From: an uncultured Eubacteriales bacterium
GTDB lineage: Bacteria > Bacillota > Clostridia > Christensenellales > CAG-917
Reading direction: 5' to 3'
DNA length: 8,762 nucleotides
Assembly (NCBI GenBank): GCA_900551145.1
Contig: URUQ01000050.1
Coordinates: 1 to 8,762 of the forward strand
Position numbers and translations under genes: made by a program. Shown here in pieces: positions 1-4,977 of the stretch. Each line of letters starts with the position of its first letter. The first letter of the stretch is position 1. The notes beneath the pieces were generated by a model. That model saw only the letters and a program-made list of their open reading frames with translations, ran no database searches and was not told where the DNA came from.

Positions 1-114
1 TGCCACTGCGCTTTGTGCGCCGGCTACGCAACAACACGGCGCAGTCGCTTGTACTGTCCGTCAAGCTTGGCGCTCGATGCGGTCGGCGCCTTGCGCCTCC
101 ACGCTCCGAATAAG
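1..114 (-). repeat. Structured intergenic repeat, copy A
   Basis: The segment from about position 8 to 114 matches, in inverted orientation, positions 4671-4782 (copy B), at roughly 80 % identity by eye. Nearly identical blocks are GCGCTTTGTGCGCC (8-21), GCTACGCAACAACA (23-36) and GGCGCAGTCGCTTGTAC (38-54); both copies end in CTCCGAATAAG (here 104-114). On the minus strand it lies directly downstream of the small membrane-protein gene at 138-518, the same relative position that copy B has to the hydrolase gene. It contains the hairpin GGCGC-AAG-GCGCC (minus strand). It may extend beyond the left edge of the window. No protein is apparent in it. Confidence 0.82.
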
Positions 115-137
115 CACATTCCGTTTATAAGTAAGTA

Positions 138-518
138 CTATGATAGTAGATTGCCGATGGCTTGGAAGGGGAAGAAATTGACGAGAAGAAGGACAACCAA
201 AAATCCCGCAGAACCGATGAAGGCTACCGTGCCGAAGAAGAAGGACAATCTTGCGATTGCTTTTTGCGTGTTTGCACCCGCGACGGCAAACACTATGCCG
301 AGGAAAGAACAAGACATACTAACGACGTAAAGTGTCGTTATGCTCTTGAAGGGGAGCACGTCCTTTGGGACGCACAAAGCGGGGAAGAACAACGCAAGCG
401 AAGCGTAAATGGCAACGACGAAACTTATAATCGTCATTACGAAACCCAAGACGAGCACGACTCGGCGTGCTTTCATATTGGAATAAGGTTGGGTGTTTTG
501 CGCTTGCTCTTTTTTCAT
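138..518 (-). CDS. Small hydrophobic membrane protein of unknown function
   Basis: This encodes about 126 residues starting MKKEQAQNTQP. I do not recognise the family. A short polar, basic N-terminus (about 20 residues) is followed by three clear hydrophobic segments, at roughly residues 18-45, 60-83 and 88-115, so it should be an integral membrane protein with short loops and no catalytic motif that I can see. The start is uncertain: an in-frame ATG lies three codons upstream (527), and neither has a convincing Shine-Dalgarno sequence; I chose the one giving the basic MKK start. A large palindrome (531-596) sits immediately upstream and repeat copy A lies just past its stop, so it is boxed in by repeat DNA. 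It is supported mainly by the orderly hydrophobicity pattern, which chance ORFs rarely show. Confidence 0.6.
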   Translation of the reverse strand: MKKEQAQNTQPYSNMKARRVVLVLGFVMTIISFVVAIYASLALFFPALCVPKDVLPFKSITTLYVVSMSCSFLGIVFAVAGANTQKAIARLSFFFGTVAFIGSAGFLVVLLLVNFFPFQAIGNLLS

Positions 519-530
519 AAATAACATATC

Positions 531-596
531 TTGCGCCGAATGCTAAACACGTGTCACTTATCTCTACGAGATAACTTGACACATATTTAGGCGCAA
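531..596. repeat. Nested palindrome upstream of the small membrane-protein gene
   Basis: Three nested inverted arms share about the same centre. The outer arms are TTGCGCC (531-537) and GGCGCAA (590-596). The middle arms are GTGTCA (551-556) and TGACAC (577-582). The inner arms are TTATCTC (558-564) and GAGATAA (568-574), closing on a TAC loop. Unpaired bases are few between the inner two stems and more numerous in the outer part. It ends a few bases from the possible start codons of the minus-strand gene at 138-518, so it would fall in that gene's promoter or leader. No T-tract follows on either strand, so it does not look like a simple terminator. Confidence 0.7.
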
Positions 597-604
597 ACGT
601 CCTA

Positions 605-634
605 CACAAAAGCAATCGGAGCATTGCTTTTGTG
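605..634. repeat. Perfect 12-bp hairpin
   Basis: CACAAAAGCAAT (605-616) and ATTGCTTTTGTG (623-634) pair perfectly around a six-base loop (CGGAGC). There is no run of T after the stem on either strand, so termination is not obvious. It is one of several hairpins in this gene-free stretch. Confidence 0.75.
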
Positions 635-774
635 CGTAAGGTCTCGCAACTTTGAGACGGCTCGGCGGTTGCTCGGATAGAAAGTTGATGCTCACAACAA
701 CTTTTCGTGGAGTTATATTCTACGGCTCCGCCTGTCTACAAGCAACGTTAGGCGCACGTTGCTCAAACGGCATC

Positions 775-813
775 GCGGTGATGACAATAAATATATTTGT
801 TGTCATAAACCGC
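775..813. repeat. Two-part hairpin with AT-rich core
   Basis: ATGACAA (781-787) pairs with TTGTCAT (800-806). The stem continues inward through a T-G wobble and AAA/TTT to a four-base loop. After a small bulge it extends outward with GCGGT (775-779) and ACCGC (809-813). It is probably part of the same repeat DNA as its neighbours. Confidence 0.65.
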
Positions 814-852
814 ATTTGTTCTCGCAACTACTACCGCGCAACCGATACACGC

Positions 853-874
853 TATCAATCATAGGGGATTGATA
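853..874. repeat. Perfect 8-bp hairpin
   Basis: TATCAATC (853-860) pairs with GATTGATA (867-874) around loop ATAGGG. It lies in the gene-free repeat-rich stretch, and no T-tract adjoins it. Confidence 0.6.
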
Positions 875-1029
875 CTCCTGCCATAATTTCGCTATATCGC
901 TTGCTTGGTGTGTGCGGCTAACGCCTAGATTCCCACGCTGACGCTCGGAATGACGTAAGGGTGGCATACCCACACCCGAACGGACACTACCGTGCGATTT
1001 TAAGGCTGTTTCTATGTTTTTAGTATATG

Positions 1030-2355
1030 TCAACTCTCGCTCGTTGTCAACGACAAATAATAGACGTCCTTATCACCAAAGCACATATACGAAAACTCTT
1101 CCTTATTATCGCAATCGAAAAACAGAGAAAAACGCATTGAATTGTTTACGGTTTTTATCGCTTGAATTTGTGGTAAAACGTCTTGACTACATTCAAAAAC
1201 AACCGTCAGATTATCGCCCGTTTTTTTGAACAAATCAAAGCCTTTTTCGCGTTTTGCGATGAAGAAGTTTTCCACCCCCGACACGGTGTGATATTCTGTT
1301 GCGTTTTGCACGAGTTCGGGATTGTCAATCTCGCTTTCGGCAAGGAAATCAAGGTGTGGACAATAGCGGATAATATTGCCGTCTATTAGCACTTCGATAC
1401 CTATATCGGTGGCGAGCATAATCGCCTTTTGAGAATAGGGAAGGTCGTGAGATTGTACGGGGCGAAGGTCCGCGTCAAAAGAATTTACGGTAAGCGAGTT
1501 TTGCGATTTTATTAGGGCCAAAAAAGTCTGCTCGTTACTTGCTACCACAGGCAATATTTGCAATAGAGTGCTTTTATCTTGTGAAAATTGACATATAAAC
1601 CCTCTGTCTTGCGAATATTGTAAAAATTTGACGTGATTTGCGACTTGTGTGAATATTAGCGTTTTGCCGTTTATATAAAACGCTTCTGCTACTTTTATAT
1701 TGCCGTTTTGATAGCCGAAGTTGTCGGTGGTTTGGTTGAGCGCGCCGTCCAATTTTACCATACGCATGCACTCGTCGTTTACGCAAAGATACAGCCCGTT
1801 GGCGTTGCTTACGTTGATTATATCGTCGTAGCGGTCTATCGCGGTTTTTGCGCTTATAATCATTTCCTCGTTAAGCAAGAAAACGTCCGTTTTATCTTGG
1901 TTTTTTATAAACACGGTAAGTCCGTTTTTGCTTAGTGAAGAGGTTAGATATTCGGCGCCGTTGCCTGCAATTTTCACGGTGCGTTCAAGTGTTGCTTGAC
2001 CATCGAATACCGCTATGTATAACCCTGCCTCTTTCACGTCTCGGTCAACCGAATTCGACGAGAAAAACACGAGAGTTTTTCCACAAAAATCGATATAATC
2101 TACCACTTCTTCTTGTTTCGAACCGCCCGCGTGCGCCACGCTAAATCCTTTGACGGTTTCGCAAGCCCTCGGAAGTGTTGAATATACGATAGGCGGAGTG
2201 GGTACGTCCGTTTGAGACGTATTGCCCGCGCCCGCCACCGCGCTGTCCGACGGAGCGTTTTTGCCTATCGTGCTTAAAAGAATATAACTTGCAATTGCTA
2301 TGGTGGTGAGCAATACTACGCTCAGCCATTTGGCGATGGTTTTTTGTCTTTGCAT
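1030..2355 (-). CDS. Membrane-anchored extracytoplasmic protein, unknown function
   Basis: This 441-residue protein starts MQRQKTIAKW. One N-terminal hydrophobic segment (about residues 10-29) follows a basic cap and fits a signal anchor; there is no lipobox. A small-residue, Pro/Ser/Thr-rich linker (about 30-56) leads into a domain of about 385 residues made of short alternating hydrophobic strands ending in D/N-rich turns (e.g. NGLYLCVNDECMRMVKLDG). This looks like a beta-propeller, but I see no diagnostic motif and claim no family. The start is well set: GAGGTG (2360-2365) lies four bases upstream of the ATG. The gene begins 34 bases before the end of murG, so the two are translationally coupled, suggesting a peptidoglycan- or envelope-related role (inference). 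Several cysteines are scattered through the domain. Confidence 0.87.
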   Translation of the reverse strand: MQRQKTIAKWLSVVLLTTIAIASYILLSTIGKNAPSDSAVAGAGNTSQTDVPTPPIVYSTLPRACETVKGFSVAHAGGSKQEEVVDYIDFCGKTLVFFSSNSVDRDVKEAGLYIAVFDGQATLERTVKIAGNGAEYLTSSLSKNGLTVFIKNQDKTDVFLLNEEMIISAKTAIDRYDDIINVSNANGLYLCVNDECMRMVKLDGALNQTTDNFGYQNGNIKVAEAFYINGKTLIFTQVANHVKFLQYSQDRGFICQFSQDKSTLLQILPVVASNEQTFLALIKSQNSLTVNSFDADLRPVQSHDLPYSQKAIMLATDIGIEVLIDGNIIRYCPHLDFLAESEIDNPELVQNATEYHTVSGVENFFIAKREKGFDLFKKTGDNLTVVFECSQDVLPQIQAIKTVNNSMRFSLFFDCDNKEEFSYMCFGDKDVYYLSLTTSES

Positions 2356-3437
2356 TTTTCACCTCGCCTCAATGTATCACACACGATATCCGCAATTTTT
2401 CCGTTTGCGTCGTTTGCGATGATTTTCATTGGAGAGGACTTGGCCGTGTCTTTAACTGCTTTGACAAATTTTTTTGCAAAGTCGGCGTCTTGTACGAGGA
2501 TTTGTGCGCCGTATTCTTTGGCGAGGTCGGCGTTGTAGATTTGATCGCCTCTCGATACGCCTTTTGGTAACGGGATAAAAAGAGCGCGTTTTTTGAGGAC
2601 GGATATCTCGAAGACCGCCGTTGCGCCCGCTCTCGATACGATAATATCGCTCACGACGTAAAATGCGGATATATCGTCGGCGTATTCAAAGCACTTATAG
2701 CCATCGTGCGATATCTTTTGCGCCTTGTTTTTGCCAAAGACGTGCAAGACGAAATAGTTTTTCGTCAACTCGTCGATATTGCTTACTACGGCGTCGTTGA
2801 TTGCTTGCGCACCGAGCGAACCGCCCAAAATTAGCAAAACTTTTTTATTGGTCTGATTGTTTATACCGAGAGTTTTGAGTGCTTTGGTTTTGTCTTTGCA
2901 AAACAACTCCTCTCGCAAGGGCATACCGACGAACGTGCCTTTGAACTTGGAGTGAGGATTGGCTTTGAGCATAATCGCGCCTTTTTGCATTGCGATTTTG
3001 TTGGCAAGACCGAGCGTCAAATCGCTTTCGTGCGCAACGACGGGAATACCGAGTTTTTTTGCCGAACATACTACGGGCAATGACACGAAACCGCCTTTTG
3101 AAAAAACGCAATCGGGTTTAATTTGCTTCAAAAGCGTCGTTGCCTCGTCTATCGATTTTTTGAGCGCAACGGGAATTTTGAGATTGTTTTTGATTGCCGA
3201 AAGGGATAATGAACGCACGAATTTTATGGTGGGCACGCCGTGGTACTCTATGCCGTGGCTTTTGGCAAGTCTTCTTTCCAAAGTGTCACCCTCACTGCCT
3301 ATATAGACGGGGGTAAATCCGCGCTTTTCAAATTCACCGACGAGTGCAAGGTTGGGATAGATGTGTCCGCCAGTTCCGCCGCCCGTGAAAACTATGGTTT
3401 TGCCCGATTGTCCGTTTATCGCTGAATTTTGGCTCAT
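2322..3437 (-). CDS. murG: UDP-GlcNAc:undecaprenyl-PP-MurNAc-pentapeptide GlcNAc transferase (MurG)
   Basis: MurG is a GT28 GT-B glycosyltransferase that adds GlcNAc to lipid I to make lipid II at the inner face of the cytoplasmic membrane. Seen here: the N-terminal glycine-rich loop TGGGTGGHIYPN (about residues 18-29); HESDLTLGLANK, where classical MurG has HEQN; LGGSLGAQAIND opening the C-terminal nucleotide-sugar domain; VSRAGATAVFEI; and PLPKGVSRGDQIYNA, where classical MurG has DHQ.NA. The HESD/SRGDQ combination is typical of a MurG subfamily in Bacillota, so this could be a second MurG rather than the sole copy. Length (371 residues) is normal. I start at ATG 3437; an in-frame TTG at 3458 would add seven residues, and neither has a clear Shine-Dalgarno. 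It is divergent from the hydrolase gene and overlaps the next gene by 34 bases. Confidence 0.95.
   Translation of the reverse strand: MSQNSAINGQSGKTIVFTGGGTGGHIYPNLALVGEFEKRGFTPVYIGSEGDTLERRLAKSHGIEYHGVPTIKFVRSLSLSAIKNNLKIPVALKKSIDEATTLLKQIKPDCVFSKGGFVSLPVVCSAKKLGIPVVAHESDLTLGLANKIAMQKGAIMLKANPHSKFKGTFVGMPLREELFCKDKTKALKTLGINNQTNKKVLLILGGSLGAQAINDAVVSNIDELTKNYFVLHVFGKNKAQKISHDGYKCFEYADDISAFYVVSDIIVSRAGATAVFEISVLKKRALFIPLPKGVSRGDQIYNADLAKEYGAQILVQDADFAKKFVKAVKDTAKSSPMKIIANDANGKIADIVCDTLRRGEKCKDKKPSPNG
2360..2365 (-). promoter_or_regulatory. Ribosome binding site inside murG
   Basis: On the minus strand GAGGTG lies four bases before ATG 2355, inside the 3' end of murG. It fixes the start of the downstream membrane-anchored protein and supports coupled translation. 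Confidence 0.85.
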
Positions 3438-3487
3438 AATGTCTATATTATGAAACAAAAACGCATAAAGTTGCGTAATTTTGCATC

Positions 3488-3516
3488 TTGAAATCCGCGC
3501 TCGTGCGTGTTACAAT
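3488..3516 (+). promoter_or_regulatory. Sigma-A-type promoter for the hydrolase gene
   Basis: TTGAAA (3488-3493) and TACAAT (3511-3516) are separated by 17 bases, matching the housekeeping consensus at five of six positions in each box. Transcription would begin near 3523, giving a leader of about 40 bases before ATG 3565. It lies inside an upstream in-frame extension (ATG-less start near 3481), arguing that the extension is not translated. Confidence 0.75.
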
Positions 3517-3553
3517 ATATGCATATTGAAATCATACTCGCAGTTTTGCGAAA

Positions 3554-3559
3554 AAGGGG
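3554..3559 (+). promoter_or_regulatory. Ribosome binding site deciding the hydrolase start
   Basis: AAGGGG, followed by TG, stands five bases before ATG 3565. This places the start at MKTEKFKSFDG and removes a 28-residue upstream extension that lacks family similarity. Confidence 0.85.
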
Positions 3560-3564
3560 TGTAT

Positions 3565-4482
3565 ATGAAAACCGAAAAATTTAAGAGTTTCGACGGTACG
3601 ATATTGCAATGCTATCTTTGGGACAACGTGAGAAAACCAAAAGGCGTAGTTCAAATCTCACACGGTATGGCGGAACACGCTCGCAGATACGACAATTTTG
3701 CAAACTACCTCAATGAAAACGGATTTATCGTTTTTGCCGACGACCACCGTGCTCACGGTATGACGAGCACCAAGCAATCCGCAAAAGGCGTAAAGGGCTA
3801 TCATAAGGGCGATATCTATTTCGACACCGTTCAAGACGAGTGTGCAATCACCAAAATGCTCAAAGACAGATACAATCTTCCCGTGATTTATCTCGGACAC
3901 AGCTACGGCAGTATGCTCGGTCAACGCTACATCGAAGAATGCAAGGACTACGACGGTGTGGTGCTCAGCGGTTCTGCGATGATGAAAGGTCCGATTTTGT
4001 CCACGGGCGCGGCGGTTGCAAATATGCAATATAAGACGCTCGGCGGTGAAAAGACGGGCAAACTCCTCGACAAACTCTCTTTCGGCAACTACAACAAGCC
4101 CTTCAAAGCGGACAAAATTCCGTTTGCCTGGCTTTCGAGAGATAAAGAGCAAGTCAAAAAATACATCCTCGACGAGCAATGCGGTTGCGTTATGTCAATT
4201 GCGTTCTTCAAATTCTTCCTTTGCGGACTCAAAGAAAGCTACAAGAAAGAGAACCTTGCCAAAATCGACGTCAATAAGCCCATCGCGATTTTCTCGGGCG
4301 ATAAAGACCCCGTCGGCGGAAACGGCAAACTCGTCACCAAACTTTACGATCAATACAAGAACCTCGGCGTAAAAGACCTCTCAATCAAACTTTATCCCGA
4401 TGCAAGACACGAGATTTTGAACGAGATCAACAATGCGGAAGTATATGCCGACTTCCTCGCTCGAATCAACGCTATGCTGTGA
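3565..4482 (+). CDS. Alpha/beta hydrolase, lysophospholipase / monoacylglycerol lipase type
   Basis: This 305-residue serine hydrolase of the Hydrolase_4 (PldB/monoglyceride lipase) group would cleave carboxylic esters of monoacylglycerols or lysophospholipids; the true substrate is unknown. Seen in order: oxyanion-hole region HGMAEHARRYD (residues 33-43), DDHRAHGMT (59-67, the family's DHRGHG box with A for G), nucleophile elbow GHSYGS with Ser113, acid GDKDPVG with Asp248, and catalytic His282 in DARHE. A cap region lies between about 140 and 215. There is no signal peptide, so it is cytoplasmic. It has its own promoter and ribosome binding site and is followed by a terminator, so it is probably monocistronic. 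Oddly, its final five codons plus stop are repeated in inverted orientation at 4593-4612. Confidence 0.95.
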   Translation: MKTEKFKSFDGTILQCYLWDNVRKPKGVVQISHGMAEHARRYDNFANYLNENGFIVFADDHRAHGMTSTKQSAKGVKGYHKGDIYFDTVQDECAITKMLKDRYNLPVIYLGHSYGSMLGQRYIEECKDYDGVVLSGSAMMKGPILSTGAAVANMQYKTLGGEKTGKLLDKLSFGNYNKPFKADKIPFAWLSRDKEQVKKYILDEQCGCVMSIAFFKFFLCGLKESYKKENLAKIDVNKPIAIFSGDKDPVGGNGKLVTKLYDQYKNLGVKDLSIKLYPDARHEILNEINNAEVYADFLARINAML

Positions 4483-4612
4483 GTCTATTTAGCGAATAAC
4501 TTTGTCAAAGCCCCTTGCCCGTCAACTCATTTACGATTAGTTAATTAGGGTTGCCGTGCAAGGGGCTTTTTCGCGTTCTTCATCTAAATATCACTCACAG
4601 CATAGCGTTGAT
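4465..4612. repeat. Long nested palindrome that includes the hydrolase 3' end
   Basis: Positions 4465-4484 (codons 301-305, the TGA stop and two bases) recur perfectly, 20 of 20, as reverse complement at 4593-4612. After one or two non-matching bases the arms continue with ATTTAG (4487-4492) against CTAAAT (4584-4589). The arms share their centre, near 4538.5, with the 12-bp terminator stem at 4507-4569, so the whole is one imperfect palindrome of about 148 bp. A 20-bp match of coding sequence by chance at this distance is not credible. Confidence 0.92.
4507..4569 (+). terminator. Rho-independent terminator of the hydrolase gene (long loop)
   Basis: AAAGCCCCTTGC (4507-4518) pairs perfectly over 12 bp with GCAAGGGGCTTT (4558-4569), and the T-run reaches 4571. 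The 39-base loop is unusually long and partly self-pairing (GCCCGTCAAC against GTTGCCGTGC, imperfect). It begins 24 bases after the stop codon. The stem is itself enclosed by the outer arms at 4465-4492 and 4584-4612. Confidence 0.85.
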
Positions 4613-4809
4613 GATATTTATTCGGGGACGGATATTCTCGCTTAAATCATAGATGAAAGGGCAATGAAAACTTATTCGGAGACGTAACTTCGAGTCGCAA
4701 GGCGACGAGCATATCGAGCGTCAAGGTCGACGTATCGTACAAGCGACTGCGCCATGTTGTTGCGTAGCGGCGCACAAAGCGCGTGACATAATGAGTGCAC
4801 GATATTTAT
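4613..4809. repeat. Segment flanked by 9-bp direct repeats GATATTTAT
   Basis: GATATTTAT occurs at 4613-4621 and 4801-4809, bracketing 179 bases that contain repeat copy B. This resembles a target-site duplication around a small non-coding insertion. A second direct repeat, TTATTCGGGGACG (4618-4630) and TTATTCGGAGACG (4672-4684), 12 of 13 identical, lies at its left. No transposase-like frame is present, so mobility would need help in trans. A 9-bp AT-rich repeat is modest evidence alone. Confidence 0.45.
4671..4782 (+). repeat. Structured intergenic repeat, copy B
   Basis: This is the inverted partner of the window's first 114 bases. Predicted stems are GTCGC-AAG-GCGAC (in CGAGTCGCAAGGCGACGAG) and TGCGCC/GGCGCA enclosing ATGTTGTTGCGTAGC, with the competing hairpin GCGC-ACAAA-GCGC using the same GGCGC strand. 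The first stem is GGCGC-AAG-GCGCC in copy A, so both sides changed together and pairing survived. It reads downstream of a gene in the same relative orientation in both copies. Confidence 0.82.
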
Positions 4810-4977
4810 CTATCCGAAGACCGAGTGTTGCCCCCTGCGGAGCAGTTCCGTGGGTTCCCTCAAACGAAGTGTGGAGGGGGAACAGAATAGGGGAAACACC
4901 TGAGGAAGGGGGAAAGTTGCATTAATGAGTTGCAACATACAGTATTGCAACAAAAAAAATAGTGTAAAACAGTAAAT
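4810..4977 (+). other. Leader region of the 968-residue protein gene, hairpin-rich
   Basis: No gene is visible. The left part has pyrimidine- and purine-rich tracts that fold: GTTCCC (4854-4859) can pair with GGGAAC (4878-4883), and CCCTC with GAGGG in the same place. The right part contains GTTGCAA (4929-4935) and TTGCAAC (4945-4951) with ATAC/GTAT inside, a hairpin or operator-like dyad ending 26 bases before the start codon and followed by eight A. I cannot assign a convincing promoter. Confidence 0.5.
4929..4951. promoter_or_regulatory. Dyad symmetry upstream of the large ORF
   Basis: GTTGCAA and TTGCAAC form inverted half-sites, with ATAC and GTAT pairing further inside if two bases bulge. 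It could be an operator or a leader hairpin for the gene starting at 4978. Another GTTGCA copy precedes it (4917-4922). The role is inferred. Confidence 0.35.

Larger units (their letters stand above)
597..1029. other. Gene-free, hairpin-rich intergenic DNA (repeat mosaic)
   Basis: No reading frame here looks like a protein. The stretch carries a series of inverted repeats: CACAAAAGCAAT/ATTGCTTTTGTG (605-616/623-634, 12 bp perfect), GTCTC/GAGAC (641-645/654-658), AAAGTTG/CAACTTT (681-687/698-704), AGCAACGT/ACGTTGCT (741-748/756-763), ATGACAA/TTGTCAT (781-787/800-806) with outer GCGGT/ACCGC (775-779/809-813), and TATCAATC/GATTGATA (853-860/867-874). Near 928-954 lies GATTCC...GGAATGAC, which resembles the ATTCCGAGC-type intergenic repeats of many bacteria. 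The 70-76 residue frames on each strand are rejected as genes. No terminator with a T-tract is evident for the minus-strand gene ending at 1030. Confidence 0.6.

Noticed and set aside
162..524. 120-codon plus-strand frame opposite the small membrane protein
   Set aside because: It is a highly charged, low-complexity complement of the hydrophobic minus-strand frame, which gives the more protein-like pattern.
661..682. Similarity of CTCGG...TCGGATAGA to the reverse complement of 4809-4826
   Set aside because: Only about nine bases match continuously and the spacing differs, so a shared repeat cannot be claimed.
3461..3476. ACGCA/TGCGT hairpin followed by T residues upstream of murG on the minus strand
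   Set aside because: A 5-bp stem with a short T-run is too weak to call an attenuator or terminator.
3481..3564. 28-residue N-terminal extension of the hydrolase
   Set aside because: It contains the promoter, begins at a non-ATG codon without a ribosome binding site, and the ATG at 3565 has a good one.
3658..4179. 173-codon minus-strand frame across the hydrolase gene
   Set aside because: It lies fully inside a gene with an intact catalytic triad on the other strand and shows no recognisable features.
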